DNA from: DATGKG01 sp963851325 | GTDB taxonomy: Bacteria; Desulfobacterota; Binatia; Binatales; Binataceae | Length of the DNA stretch: 64,000 nt | NCBI GenBank assembly: GCA_963851325.1 | Contig: CAWKOR010000001.1 | Coordinates: forward strand, 992,001-1,056,000 | Reading direction: 5' to 3' | Shown here: positions 35,199 to 44,215 of the stretch, piece after piece | Layout: each line of letters begins with the position of its first letter | Position numbering within the stretch: the stretch's first letter is position 1 | The notes under the pieces: generated by a model | The model's database searches: none | The model's input: the letters and a program-made list of their open reading frames with translations, nothing else | What the model was told of the DNA's origin: nothing | Program-made: the position numbers and the translations under genes

Positions 35199-35957
35199 AT
35201 GTCCACCCAACAGCCGCGTAAGCGGCTTCCCGAACATCCGTCCGCGGAGAATCTCCGCAAGCAGGCCAGGCGCCTCGCCAACGAGGAAGGTTTGCAGCTC
35301 GCCGCGGCGCAGCGCCGACTCGCGAACGAGTACGGCTACCAGAATTGGTCCGCGATGATGAAGGCGGTCGCGGATCGCTTCGTGCCGTTCGTTCCATTGC
35401 GCGAGCTCATCGCGTTTCCGCACGAGGCGTATCCGATATACATCGGGCGCGCGCAGTCGATCGCAGCGGTCGAGGCGGCGGCGAACGGCAAGAGTCCCAT
35501 TCTGTTGGTTGCGCAACGAGACGCGAAGCTCCCGCGACCCGCTGCCGCGGACATGTATCAGGTCGGTACGTTGGGTACCGTCGACGAATGCGTGCGGCTG
35601 GGCGACGGCACCATCAAAGCGATTATCGTAGGAAAGCAGCGCGCCAGGGTCTCCGAGTTTGTGTTCGATCAGGAATACTACAAGGCGAAGTGCGAGGCGG
35701 TTCGGGAATCAGCGAAGCATTCGCCTGAATTCCGCGCGCTCATGCTATCGGTGATGGGGGCCTTCCCGGAGGGAAGGATGCTACGGGAAGAGCTGCGGGC
35801 AATCGAATCTGGATTCGCGGCGGTTGCCGATCCTGCGTTCCTCTCCGACAAGATGGTCGGACCTTTGAAAATTCCGATCGCGGAGAAGCAGGCGTTGCTG
35901 GAAATGATCGATCCGGTCAAGCGGCTTGAAAAGATTCTCGGATATCTGAATGCCTAA
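35199..35957 (+). CDS. Free-standing Lon substrate-binding domain protein
   Basis: 252 residues. The region from about residue 63 (VPFVPLRELIAFPHEAYPIYIGRAQSIAAVEAA) through VGTLGTVDEC...GDGTIKAIIVGKQRARV is the N-terminal LAN/PUA-like domain of Lon protease, followed by its helical extension. ATPase and protease domains are absent. The first 55 residues (HPSAENLRKQARRLANEE...AQRRLANEYGYQNWSAM) are a helical motif more often seen at the N-terminus of bacterial ankyrin-repeat proteins. A strong AAGGAGAGG ribosome-binding site precedes ATG 35199. Probably a substrate adaptor or regulator (inference). Confidence 0.8.
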   Translation: MSTQQPRKRLPEHPSAENLRKQARRLANEEGLQLAAAQRRLANEYGYQNWSAMMKAVADRFVPFVPLRELIAFPHEAYPIYIGRAQSIAAVEAAANGKSPILLVAQRDAKLPRPAAADMYQVGTLGTVDECVRLGDGTIKAIIVGKQRARVSEFVFDQEYYKAKCEAVRESAKHSPEFRALMLSVMGAFPEGRMLREELRAIESGFAAVADPAFLSDKMVGPLKIPIAEKQALLEMIDPVKRLEKILGYLNA

Positions 35958-36068
35958 GGCGGAGCGAGCGCTCTGCTGAATGATTCGCGAGATGCGTGGC
36001 ACTCGCGGCACCCCCTTCGCCACGTCACGGCGCTTGCTCGAAGCCATCGCAAGTGCCGCGCCGCGACA

Positions 36069-36096
36069 CCTCCCCCGCGGGAAAATGCGGGGGAGG
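36069..36096. repeat. GC-rich hairpin between genes
   Basis: CCTCCCCCGC pairs perfectly with GCGGGGGAGG across an 8-base loop. It lies 112 bases past the Lon-domain gene and before the repeat-containing orphan gene. No T-run follows, so a terminator role is uncertain. Confidence 0.45.
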
Positions 36097-36203
36097 AAAG
36101 AATCGCGGGCCAACCTCGAACGGGGTAGACAACTGCGTGTCATAGGTAAATGCTTAAGGGTTATAGCCGCGCCTATGCGGCCCCGCTCAAGGAGGCATGC
36201 GCT

Positions 36204-37112
36204 ATGGCAGCCTGTCCTGTCGATCTAACGACCCCGAGCACCTCGCGACGCCGTCCGATCGCCCTCACGCAACGACGGCTCGAAGCCAATCGCCGCAATG
36301 CCGCGCGCTCAACCGGCCCGCGAACACCCGACGGGAAGGCGCGGGTAGCCAGCAACGCCATCAAGCATGGCTTCTTCACCGCGCTGGAACGATGGACTCC
36401 AGCGCAGCAGCGGGACTTCGCGGAGACCCTCGATGGACTTCGCGACGACTTCAAACCGCAGGGCGCGCTGGAAGAAAGCTGCGTCGCGACGATCGCGGAA
36501 TCGTACGTGCGAATGGCTGCGATGCTGCGCTACGAGAATATCGCGGCGCTCAAGCACCATCAGCAGCGCGATCGCGAACTGGATCAAGGCATCGCGTCGG
36601 CCAACGCGGTCGACGCGGTACGCCTTCAAGCCCGGCGCAACCGGTTGCGCCGGGCCGGATTATGGCGGCCCACCATCCCCGGGCCGCGCGAGGCGCGGGC
36701 GATCATTCGATACGAGGGCTGCCTCAACCGGGCCATCCGCCGTGCGGCATCGGAACTCCAAGGTCTGAAAAACATGAGGATTGGCGGGACCTCACCGCGA
36801 TCAAAAATGCAAAAACAAACCCACTATTCGGCATCGCCGAATAGTGGCCCTGAGGCTTTGCGAAGGGCCTTCGCGCAGCGATTCGATGTCCCGGCATCGC
36901 CGAATAGTGGCCCTGAGGCTTTGCGAAGGGCCTTCGCGCAGCGATTCGATGTCCCGGCATCGCCGAATAATCATCCTGAGGCCGCCGAAGCGCCCCGATC
37001 TACACCAACCTCGGAAGTAAAAAATGCAAAAACAAACCCATTAACTTCAATGTTTCCGGGCAATCGTCATGAACGCAGGCGTGCGCGGGCGCTCGCTAAG
37101 CGGCGGAAGTAA
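36204..37112 (+). CDS. Orphan protein with RNAARSTGPRTPDGKARV N-terminus and repeat tail
   Basis: 302 residues from ATG 36204, which has GGAGG 8 bases upstream. Residues 20-55 (LTQRRLEANRRNAARSTGPRTPDGKARV, then NAIKHGFF) match a recurring family of unknown function in soil bacteria. A helical middle (ESYVRMAAMLRYENIAALKHHQQRDRELD) follows. The last 100 residues are encoded by repeats: ASPNSGPEALRRAFAQRFDVP is read twice from a 63-base tandem repeat (36829-36954). Because the flanking direct repeats are 217 bases apart, the original reading frame of the tail may have been changed by the insertion. Confidence 0.6.
   Translation: MAACPVDLTTPSTSRRRPIALTQRRLEANRRNAARSTGPRTPDGKARVASNAIKHGFFTALERWTPAQQRDFAETLDGLRDDFKPQGALEESCVATIAESYVRMAAMLRYENIAALKHHQQRDRELDQGIASANAVDAVRLQARRNRLRRAGLWRPTIPGPREARAIIRYEGCLNRAIRRAASELQGLKNMRIGGTSPRSKMQKQTHYSASPNSGPEALRRAFAQRFDVPASPNSGPEALRRAFAQRFDVPASPNNHPEAAEAPRSTPTSEVKNAKTNPLTSMFPGNRHERRRARALAKRRK
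36803..37040. repeat. Family II hairpin element with 63-base tandem repeats
   Basis: A 21-base A-rich word occurs at 36803-36823 and again at 37020-37040, 217 bases apart. Between them: the perfect 12-base hairpin CCACTATTCGGC-ATC-GCCGAATAGTGG, two full 63-base tandem units (36829-36891, 36892-36954) and a partial third (to about 36969). The unit contains the CCCTGAG...GCGAAGGGCC module also found at 18765 and 50306. Confidence 0.8.
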
Positions 37113-37178
37113 TCGGATTCGGGCGACTCGATTTGTCTCAGTTCCCGCAATGACAATACAATCGGGCGGGGCAAACAC

Positions 37179-38042
37179 GTGGCGGGCGAACGAGCGGTAC
37201 TTCTCATTTCATGCCTGGATCAGCCGGGCATCATCGCGCGGGTCTCCAACCACCTGTTCCGCAATGGCTGCAACATCGTCACCTCGGATCAGCATACCGA
37301 TTTCGAGGATGGGCAGTTTTTCTGGCGGATTCTTTTCGACAGCGCGTCGGTAACGGTCGCGCAACTGCACCGCGACCTCGAGCGGGCCTTGCCCGAGCTG
37401 CTGCCCGGCCTCGCGCTGAAGTGGCAGCTTCACGATGCGACACGGCGCGATCGCCTGGTCCTGATGGTGTCCAGGCTGCCGCACTGCATGATGGATCTGC
37501 TGAGCCGCCATAATGTAGGAGAACTCGACGCCGAGTTGGTTGGGGTGGTGTCGAATCATCCCGACCTCGAGCCGCTGGTGCATCCGTTCAAGGTTCCGTT
37601 CACCGTGATTCCGATTACGAAGGACACCAAGGCGAAGGCCGAGGCGCACCTCCTCGCGCATCTGACCCAACTGCGCGCGGATACGGTGGTGCTCGCGCGC
37701 TACATGCAGATCCTGTCGGGCGATTTCCTCGCCAGATGGGGCAAGCCGGTGGTCAATATCCATCACAGCTTCCTGCCCGCATTCGCCGGCGCACGACCCT
37801 ACAAACAGGCGCACGATCGAGGCGTGAAGTTAATCGGCGCCACCGCGCATTACGTCACCGAGGAACTAGACGCCGGCCCGATCATCGCGCAGGCGACCAC
37901 CCCGGTCACCCATGGCGATACCGTCGCGGAGCTGGCGCGGATCGGCAAGGACGTCGAAGTTACGGTCCTCGCGCACGCGGTCCGCGCGCATCTGCAGAAG
38001 CGCGTGCTGGTGCACGGCGGCCGCACCATCGTTTTCAGTTAG
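37179..38042 (+). CDS. purU: Formyltetrahydrofolate deformylase
   Basis: Hydrolyses 10-formyl-tetrahydrofolate to formate and tetrahydrofolate, supplying formate and balancing one-carbon pools. 287 residues: N-terminal ACT domain (VLLISCLDQPGIIARVSNHLFRNGCNI, residues 7-33) and a C-terminal formyltransferase-fold domain with VVNIHHSFLPAFAGARPYKQAHDRGVK (catalytic Asn/His) and GATAHYVTEELDAGPIIAQ (catalytic Asp). Starts at GTG 37179 with GGGCGGGG upstream, 66 bases after the repeat-containing gene. Confidence 0.95.
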   Translation: MAGERAVLLISCLDQPGIIARVSNHLFRNGCNIVTSDQHTDFEDGQFFWRILFDSASVTVAQLHRDLERALPELLPGLALKWQLHDATRRDRLVLMVSRLPHCMMDLLSRHNVGELDAELVGVVSNHPDLEPLVHPFKVPFTVIPITKDTKAKAEAHLLAHLTQLRADTVVLARYMQILSGDFLARWGKPVVNIHHSFLPAFAGARPYKQAHDRGVKLIGATAHYVTEELDAGPIIAQATTPVTHGDTVAELARIGKDVEVTVLAHAVRAHLQKRVLVHGGRTIVFS

Positions 38043-38065
38043 AAATTTCCGGACTCGAAAAGGGG

Positions 38066-38096
38066 CGCTGCCGCCCGGGGAGTTCGGGCGGCAGCG
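38066..38096 (+). terminator. Hairpin between convergent purU and BON-protein genes
   Basis: CGCTGCCGCCC pairs perfectly with GGGCGGCAGCG over a 9-base loop. It sits in the 76-base space between two convergent stops, the place for a shared terminator, though no T-run follows on either strand. Confidence 0.5.
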
Positions 38097-38118
38097 TACA
38101 CACGGAGGAGGAACTTCG

Positions 38119-38484
38119 TTACATTCCGGACGCGCTGGACGCGTCAACCTTCAGATTGTTCTGCACGCTCTTCACGTGCTCGGTGCTCTGCGCGATCTGC
38201 TCAGCTTCTTTCATGACGGTCGGGCTGGGGACGTTACCGGTAAGGTTGACGACGCCGTTGTCGGTGTCGACGTGAATCGTGTAGCTCTTGGTGACCGGAT
38301 TGGTCGCGAGCGCGGTCTTGACCTTGGTGGTGATGCCCGCGTCGCGGACGTCAGTCTTGGCGCCGTGGTACATCTCCTTGGCGCCGGCTTCCATCGAATG
38401 GTCTTCGGCGCGGCTGGTCAGCGGCATCGCGAAGGAAATTGCTCCGAGCAGAGCGGCGGCGGCGATTAAACGGTTTGGCTTCAT
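38119..38484 (-). CDS. Exported BON-domain protein
   Basis: 121-residue periplasmic protein. Signal peptide MKPNRLIAAAALLGAISFAMPLTSRA is followed by one BON domain: DAGITTKVKTALATNPVTKSYTIHVDTDNGVVNLTGNVPSPTVMKEAEQIAQSTEHVKSVQNNLKV. BON domains bind phospholipid and help maintain the envelope under osmotic stress. ATG 38484 has an AAGGAGAACC stretch upstream. Transcribed alone. Confidence 0.9.
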   Translation of the reverse strand: MKPNRLIAAAALLGAISFAMPLTSRAEDHSMEAGAKEMYHGAKTDVRDAGITTKVKTALATNPVTKSYTIHVDTDNGVVNLTGNVPSPTVMKEAEQIAQSTEHVKSVQNNLKVDASSASGM

Positions 38485-38713
38485 GAGTGTAGGTTCTCCT
38501 TGTGGAAGTTCGACAGCCACCCCGCTCAAGGGAGCAAGGGTGATGCCGCTTGGGTATGCATGAGTAGACGAGCGGATGCAGGCATTGATTCAATTAGTCA
38601 GCGACTCTGGCGACCCATTTGGGTTGCGGATGGCCCATGTCGGACACCGCAGGACTCTGCCTAATGAAGCAGCCCTACCGATGTCGCAAATCTGACCGAA
38701 GATCGGGAAGTCT

Positions 38714-40204
38714 TCAGGCGCCGACGAAGAAGTGCAATGAGCGACTCGCGAAGGCGATGACTGGTGTCCAGTAGAGTCCCAAGGCGATCGTCGCGGTCGC
38801 GAGGACACCCATCAGACCATAGTTCCACGCTTCGATGCGAAAGGGCGGCTCGTCGCCGGTCGGTTGCTCCAGGAACATCTTTCGAATCGGCTTGAGGTAG
38901 TAGAAAAGCGCCACCACCGAGTTCAACACGCCGATCAGCGCGAGTACGTAGAACTTCCGTTTGATGACTGCGGCGAAGAGATAGAACTTGCCGATGAAGC
39001 CGATCGTCAGCGGAATGCCGGTCAGCGAAAAGAGAAAAATCGTCAGCGCCAGCGCCGGCACGAATCCGCCGCGCCACGCCAGACCCTTGTATGCCTCGAC
39101 GTCTTCGCTGCCGGTCTCGTTCGCGACGATCATGACGACCAGGAACGCGCCCGCATCCATCAGGTAGTACGCGACGAGGTAGAACAGCATCGCCTGGATG
39201 CCGTCATTCGAGAGCACCACGAATCCCATCAGCGCGTAGCCTGCTTGCGCGATACTCGAATACGCGAGCAGCCGCTTCATGTTGGTTTGCTGCAGCGCAG
39301 CGAGGTTGCCCAGCGACATCGTGATGATGCATACGACCAGCAGCAGTTGTGGCCAATCGACGCCGCTCAGCGCCTGCCAGTTGCCGGCCTCGGTCAGGTG
39401 CGAGATTGCGGGGAAGAAGAAGCGCACCAGCAGCGCGAAGCCCGCAGCCTTGGAGCCGATCGCCAGGAACGTCGTGATGGGAATCGGCGCGCCGGTGTAT
39501 ACGTCGGGCGCCCACATGTGGAACGGGACCGAGGCGACCTTGTATCCCATGCCGGCGAGAATCAGCACCAGCGAAATGTAGACCGCGAGCGCCGGCGCGT
39601 GGCCACCGGCGAACAAGGCCTTGTTGATGGCGACGAAATCCATCGAGCCGGCGATCCCGAAAATCCAGCTCATGCCGTAGATCATCGTGCCCGACGCGAC
39701 GCCGCCATAGATGAGGTACTTCAGCGCGGCTTCCTGCGAGCGGCGGTTGTGGCGGAGAAACCCAGTCAGGATGTACGAGGTGAGGCTGACGAACTCGAGC
39801 GAGAGATACGCCATCAGCAGGTTGGCCGATTCGGCCATCAGGAACATCGCGAAAGTGCTCGCCAGCAGGATCGCGTAATACTCGCCCTGGTCGCAGCTTT
39901 GCGCTTCCTTGGAACCGATCGACATCCACACCGCGATGACGGCCGCGATCGCGATCAGAGCGCGGAAAAAAATCGCGAACGAATCGCTCACCAGCATCCG
40001 ATGGAACATCCAGGCGCCCGATGCGGCCTGGGTCGGCTCCATCGCGATCAGCAACAGAGAGCCAGCCGAAAGTATCAGCGCGAGATAGCCAAGCACCGCC
40101 TTCTCGCTTATGAAGAGATCGAGAACAATCAGCGCCAGCACGCCGAACGCGAGCAACAGCTCGGGCACGAAGAAAGTCAGGCTCGCGAGGTTTCCCAGAT
40201 CCAT
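38714..40204 (-). CDS. nuoN: NADH-quinone oxidoreductase subunit N
   Basis: Antiporter-like membrane subunit of respiratory complex I that takes part in proton pumping. 496 residues with about 14 membrane helices, the conserved central Lys region (KVASVPFHMWAPDVYTGAPIPITTFLAIGSKAAGFALLVR) and SLTGIPLTIGFIGKFYLF. Start ATG 40204 lies 3 bases after the nuoM stop. Last gene of the nuo operon. Confidence 0.95.
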   Translation of the reverse strand: MDLGNLASLTFFVPELLLAFGVLALIVLDLFISEKAVLGYLALILSAGSLLLIAMEPTQAASGAWMFHRMLVSDSFAIFFRALIAIAAVIAVWMSIGSKEAQSCDQGEYYAILLASTFAMFLMAESANLLMAYLSLEFVSLTSYILTGFLRHNRRSQEAALKYLIYGGVASGTMIYGMSWIFGIAGSMDFVAINKALFAGGHAPALAVYISLVLILAGMGYKVASVPFHMWAPDVYTGAPIPITTFLAIGSKAAGFALLVRFFFPAISHLTEAGNWQALSGVDWPQLLLVVCIITMSLGNLAALQQTNMKRLLAYSSIAQAGYALMGFVVLSNDGIQAMLFYLVAYYLMDAGAFLVVMIVANETGSEDVEAYKGLAWRGGFVPALALTIFLFSLTGIPLTIGFIGKFYLFAAVIKRKFYVLALIGVLNSVVALFYYLKPIRKMFLEQPTGDEPPFRIEAWNYGLMGVLATATIALGLYWTPVIAFASRSLHFFVGA

Positions 40205-40207
40205 CGC

Positions 40208-41716
40208 CTAATGAACCAACGCAACCGCGGCGGCAGCAGCGGCCGGAGTATTGAGCACCACCTGGTTCAGGTGTACCAGCGAGGTGTTGAGCAGCGAGAG
40301 CACCGCCTGCGGATACCATCCGAGCACGACCACGATGATCGCGAGCGGCACCAGCATTCCGATTTCGCGCAGGTCCATGTCCGAGAAGTCCTTGTACTTC
40401 TCATTGAGCGGGCCGAGATAGATGCGCTGATAGGTCCACAGCAGGTAGCCGGCAGTAAGGATCGCGGTCGCGGCGCCGAAGACGGTAAGGATCGGATGCA
40501 GTTGCCATGCGCCCAGCAGCACCAGCACTTCCGAGATGAAGGCCGACAGCGCCGGCAGCCCGAGCCCCGCGAAAAATGCGAATGCGGTAAAGCCCGCATA
40601 GATCGGCATTTGCTGCGCGAGGCCGCCGAAGCCGTTGATCTCGCGATGATGCGCGCGATCGTAGATCACGCCGACCAGGATAAAGAGCATCGCCGTGATG
40701 GTGCCGTGGTTGAACATCTGCAGCACCGCACCGTTGATGCCCGCGGCGGTGAAGGCCGCCATCCCCAGCATCACATAACCCATGTGGCTGACCGACGAAT
40801 ATGCGATCAGCTTCTTGTAGTCGGTCTGCGCCATCGCGCACATCGCGCCATACACGATGTTCACGGTGCCGAGCACGCCCAGGAACAGCCAGGCGAGGTC
40901 ATGACTGGCGGCGGGGAGAATCGAAAAGTTCACCCGCAGGATGCCGTAGGTCCCCATCTTCAGCAGCACGCCTGCCAGGATGACGCTGATGGCGGTGGGC
41001 GCCTCGACGTGCGCATCAGGCAGCCAGGTGTGGAACGGGAACGCCGGAATCTTGATCGCGAAACCGATGAACAGCGCGAGCCACGCCCAACGCTGGAAGC
41101 TCATCGTGTAGTTGCCGGCATTGGCGGCGAGCACCGTCATGTCGAAGGTCGGGGTGCTGCCGTAGTAGTAGAGCCCCAGCATCGCGAGCAGGATCAGCAC
41201 CGAGCCGAGCAGCGTGTAGAGGAAGAACTTGATCGCGGCATACTCGCGCCGCGGCCCGCCCCAGATGCCGATCAGGAAATACATCGGCAGCAGCATCACT
41301 TCCCAGAAGATGTAGAACAGGAAGAAGTCCAGTGACGCGAACACGCCCATCATGCCGGTATCGAGCAGAAGCAGCAGCGCGAAATAGGCCTTGGGCGCCT
41401 TATCGATCTTGAAACTCGCGAACACCGAGATGAAACAGATCAGCGCGGTCAGCAGCACCATCGAGATGCTGATGCCGTCGACGCCCATGAAGTAGGTGAT
41501 GTTGTAGTGCGGTATCCACGGATACTTCTCAGTGAACTGCATCGCGGTGGTGGTGGTGTCGAAGTTCTCGAACAGCCACCAAGCGATGAGCAATTGCGGG
41601 ATGGTAGCCGCCACCGCGATCCACTTGAACATGCTCTTCATCGCGTCGGGCATGGCCAGGATCAGCACCATCCCGGCGAGTGGAATGAACGTGATCAATG
41701 TAAGCGCGTGATTCAT
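40208..41716 (-). CDS. nuoM: NADH-quinone oxidoreductase subunit M
   Basis: Antiporter-like proton-pumping subunit of complex I, 502 residues with about 14 membrane helices. Diagnostic stretches: PYYNITYF-like HYNITYFMGVDGISISMVLLTALI, VKIPAFPFHTWLPDAHVEAPTAISVILAGVLLKMGTYG and SSVSHMGYVMLGM. The Lys of the IK/KMG region and the Glu of the transmembrane helix 5 region (WEVMLLPMYFLIGIWGG) are kept. 30 bases separate it from nuoL. Confidence 0.95.
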   Translation of the reverse strand: MNHALTLITFIPLAGMVLILAMPDAMKSMFKWIAVAATIPQLLIAWWLFENFDTTTTAMQFTEKYPWIPHYNITYFMGVDGISISMVLLTALICFISVFASFKIDKAPKAYFALLLLLDTGMMGVFASLDFFLFYIFWEVMLLPMYFLIGIWGGPRREYAAIKFFLYTLLGSVLILLAMLGLYYYGSTPTFDMTVLAANAGNYTMSFQRWAWLALFIGFAIKIPAFPFHTWLPDAHVEAPTAISVILAGVLLKMGTYGILRVNFSILPAASHDLAWLFLGVLGTVNIVYGAMCAMAQTDYKKLIAYSSVSHMGYVMLGMAAFTAAGINGAVLQMFNHGTITAMLFILVGVIYDRAHHREINGFGGLAQQMPIYAGFTAFAFFAGLGLPALSAFISEVLVLLGAWQLHPILTVFGAATAILTAGYLLWTYQRIYLGPLNEKYKDFSDMDLREIGMLVPLAIIVVVLGWYPQAVLSLLNTSLVHLNQVVLNTPAAAAAAVALVH

Positions 41717-41746
41717 TTTGTTAGAGCTCTTCCCCTCGCAGCGCGC

Positions 41747-43807
41747 CTAGACGCGGAACATCGCGCGCACCAGCAGGATAATCATCACTCCAGCCAGAAT
41801 TCCGTAAAGGTATCCGTTGATCGAACCGGTCTGCAGGCGGCGCAGCCGGCCGCCGATCGCGAGCGTCTCGTTGGACGCGAAATTCACCAGCCCATCGACG
41901 ATGTAGGTATCGATCAACCCCGAGGTCCACGAAGCATACACCGCAATGGTCGCGGCGAGGTTCACGATGCCGTCGATAATGTGGAGATCGAACCATGCAA
42001 ACGCGCGGCACAGCGCCAGGTAGGGCTGGATGACGATCGCATCGTAGATCTCATCGACGTAATACTTGTTGAGCACCAGGTCGTAGGCGACGCCATTGAG
42101 CATGCTGCTGAAGCGCTCCGGATCGAGGCGGCGCTGACGATACATCAGGTCGGCGGTGTACCATCCGACCACCACCATGATGAAGGCGAGGACCGCGAAT
42201 CCGGCCTCGATGCCGTGGCTATGGATTCCGGACTCCATCACCTGGCGGGTGACTTCGGAGCTGAACACCGGCTCCAGGAAATCTTCAAAGGGCTTGAAGG
42301 TGGCGATGAACTCCGGAATCTTCGGCAATCCGCCGAACACCGACAGCGCGCCGAGGACCACCAGCACATAGGCCATGGTGGGCGGCGATTCGTGCAGATG
42401 ATGCTCCTGCTCGTGGGTGCCGCGGAACTCGCCGAAGAACGTCATGTAAACCTGGCGGAACATATAGAAGACCGTTAGCCCGGCCGCGAGCCACAACAGC
42501 AGCCATAGAATCGGATGGCCTTTGGCGTAGGCCTGCCAGATAATTTCGTCCTTGGACATGAAGCCGGCGAACGGCGGGATCCCGGAGATCGCGAAAGTCG
42601 CGGCCAGGAACGTTATGAATGTGATCGGCATCTGGTGCCGCAGTCCGCCCATCTTGCGCATGTCCTGCTCACCGCCCATCGCATGGATGACCGAGCCGGA
42701 ACCGAGGAAGAGGCAGGCCTTGAAGAACGCATGCGTCATCAGATGAAAAACGCCCGCGGCATAGGCACCTACGCCGACCGCCGCGAACATGTAACCGAGC
42801 TGGCTGACGGTCGAGTAGGCGAGAACTTTCTTGATGTCGTTTTGCGCGACGCCGATAGTCGCGGCGAACAGCGCAGTGAGCGTTCCGATGGTGGCGACGA
42901 ACTCCATCGTGTCGGGCGCCATCGAGAAGAGGAAGTTGAGTCGTGCGACCATGTAGACGCCGGCGGTGACCATCGTCGCGGCGTGGATCAGCGCGCTGAC
43001 TGGAGTCGGACCCGCCATCGCATCGGGGAGCCATACATAGAGCGGAATCTGCGCCGATTTGCCGGTCGCGCCCAGGAAGAAAAACAGCGTAACGAAGCTG
43101 ACCAGCGTGAGCCCGAAATATCCGGCGTGGCCGGCGAGCAGCGGCGCATACTTCGCGATCTCGCGAGTGACCAGGGTGGGATGCCCGACTGCATCCAGCC
43201 CCCAGAACAAAGTGTAGAGCCCGATCACGAAGGCCCAGTCGCCGACCCGATTGACGATGAATGCCTTGTTACCGGCGGTGGTGTTTGGAAGGACCTTGTA
43301 CCAGAAGCCGATCAGCGCGAAGGAGCACAGCCCGACGCCCTCCCATCCCACAAACATCAGCAGCAGGTTGTCGCCGAGCACCAGGATGAGCATCGCGAAG
43401 GTGAACAGGTTGAGCCATCCGAAAAAGCGCCAGTACGCCTCGTCATCGTGCATGTAGCCGATCGAATAGATGTGGATGAGACCACCGACCCCGGTGATGA
43501 TCAGCGTCATGATCATCGAGAGCGGGTCGAGCCACCACGCGATATCGATGTTGATGCCGCCGATGTTGAACCATGGCCACATGCGATCGAGCATGAAGCG
43601 GCTGAGGTGCGGGAGCGCGAGGATGCGCACGAAGCCCATCAACGCGAGCAGGAACGCGCCGATAACGACGCCGCATCCGACGGCGCTGATGGCGCGCTTG
43701 CCGAGATTTTTCTGCAGCCAGGGCCCGAGCAGGAAATTGATCGCGGCGCCGATCGCGGGCAGCAGAATGATCCAGCGCACGAAGCTTACGGCTATCGGAT
43801 GGTCCAT
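41747..43807 (-). CDS. nuoL: NADH-quinone oxidoreductase subunit L
   Basis: Largest antiporter-like subunit of complex I, 686 residues, with the long C-terminal lateral helix that couples the pumps. MDHPIAVSFVRWIILLPAIGAAINFLLGP starts the first helix; GWEGVGLCSFALIGFWY, GKSAQIPLYVWLPDAMAGPTPVSALIHAATMVTAGVYMV and STVSQLGYMFAAVGVGAY are diagnostic. The C-terminal region (after residue 500) ends with a membrane anchor (YGILAGVMIILLVRAMF). Preceded by the unusual 408-base gap to nuoK. Confidence 0.95.
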   Translation of the reverse strand: MDHPIAVSFVRWIILLPAIGAAINFLLGPWLQKNLGKRAISAVGCGVVIGAFLLALMGFVRILALPHLSRFMLDRMWPWFNIGGINIDIAWWLDPLSMIMTLIITGVGGLIHIYSIGYMHDDEAYWRFFGWLNLFTFAMLILVLGDNLLLMFVGWEGVGLCSFALIGFWYKVLPNTTAGNKAFIVNRVGDWAFVIGLYTLFWGLDAVGHPTLVTREIAKYAPLLAGHAGYFGLTLVSFVTLFFFLGATGKSAQIPLYVWLPDAMAGPTPVSALIHAATMVTAGVYMVARLNFLFSMAPDTMEFVATIGTLTALFAATIGVAQNDIKKVLAYSTVSQLGYMFAAVGVGAYAAGVFHLMTHAFFKACLFLGSGSVIHAMGGEQDMRKMGGLRHQMPITFITFLAATFAISGIPPFAGFMSKDEIIWQAYAKGHPILWLLLWLAAGLTVFYMFRQVYMTFFGEFRGTHEQEHHLHESPPTMAYVLVVLGALSVFGGLPKIPEFIATFKPFEDFLEPVFSSEVTRQVMESGIHSHGIEAGFAVLAFIMVVVGWYTADLMYRQRRLDPERFSSMLNGVAYDLVLNKYYVDEIYDAIVIQPYLALCRAFAWFDLHIIDGIVNLAATIAVYASWTSGLIDTYIVDGLVNFASNETLAIGGRLRRLQTGSINGYLYGILAGVMIILLVRAMFRV

Positions 43808-44215
43808 TTATCTAATTGGCAAAACCTTGCTATTCGCCCGGTGGCGCAACCGCCTCATCACAACATCGCAGCCCATCGGCAAGCGATCCGGCAGATATAA
43901 TCAAACTTCGACCGATTCTGAAAGCGCGGACGCAGCACAATTTCATCGGCTAAATGTCATAGAGGTCACAATCCTCTGCTTCATATTCGGCACGGCCTTC
44001 CAGTTAGGGCTGGCCTTCCATCCTGCCTGAAGTGCACGGCTTGAACGTCTGCCGCCGTCATCGCCCCACCACCAGAAATTCGCTACGCAGGTCGGATGCT
44101 GAAGAGATTTAAAATTCGGGTTATCTGGGCGATTGAAAGAGTCAGCGGAGACGGCAGCAGTCTTTTGCGAATAGTTGTACAACGCGTCGGCTTCGCCACG
44201 GCTCAATACGCACCC
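43808..44215. other. Gap of 408 bases inside the nuo operon
   Basis: The neighbouring nuo genes are otherwise packed with gaps of 1 to 142 bases. A minus-strand frame from 44206 to 43943 (87 residues) exists but shows no domain or membrane character, and I treat it as non-coding. A plus-strand frame from 43470 is antisense to nuoL. Less GC-rich than the flanking genes. It may hold an internal promoter for nuoLMN or a deleted gene. Confidence 0.4.

Noticed and set aside
36829..36969. CRISPR-like repeats
   Set aside because: Units are 63 bases, adjacent without unique spacers, and lie in a coding frame. No cas genes nearby.
38864..41335. Plus-strand open frame of over 800 codons opposite nuoM and nuoN
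   Set aside because: Composition is dominated by His, Arg, Gln and Asp with no hydrophobic core, and the opposite strand encodes clear nuo subunits. It is a by-product of GC-rich codon bias.
42515..43900. Plus-strand frame opposite nuoL
   Set aside because: Charged, low-complexity antisense product; nuoL is certain on the other strand.
43943..44206. 87-codon frame in the nuoK-nuoL gap
   Set aside because: No ribosome-binding site, domain or membrane segment; not typical of a complex I accessory subunit.
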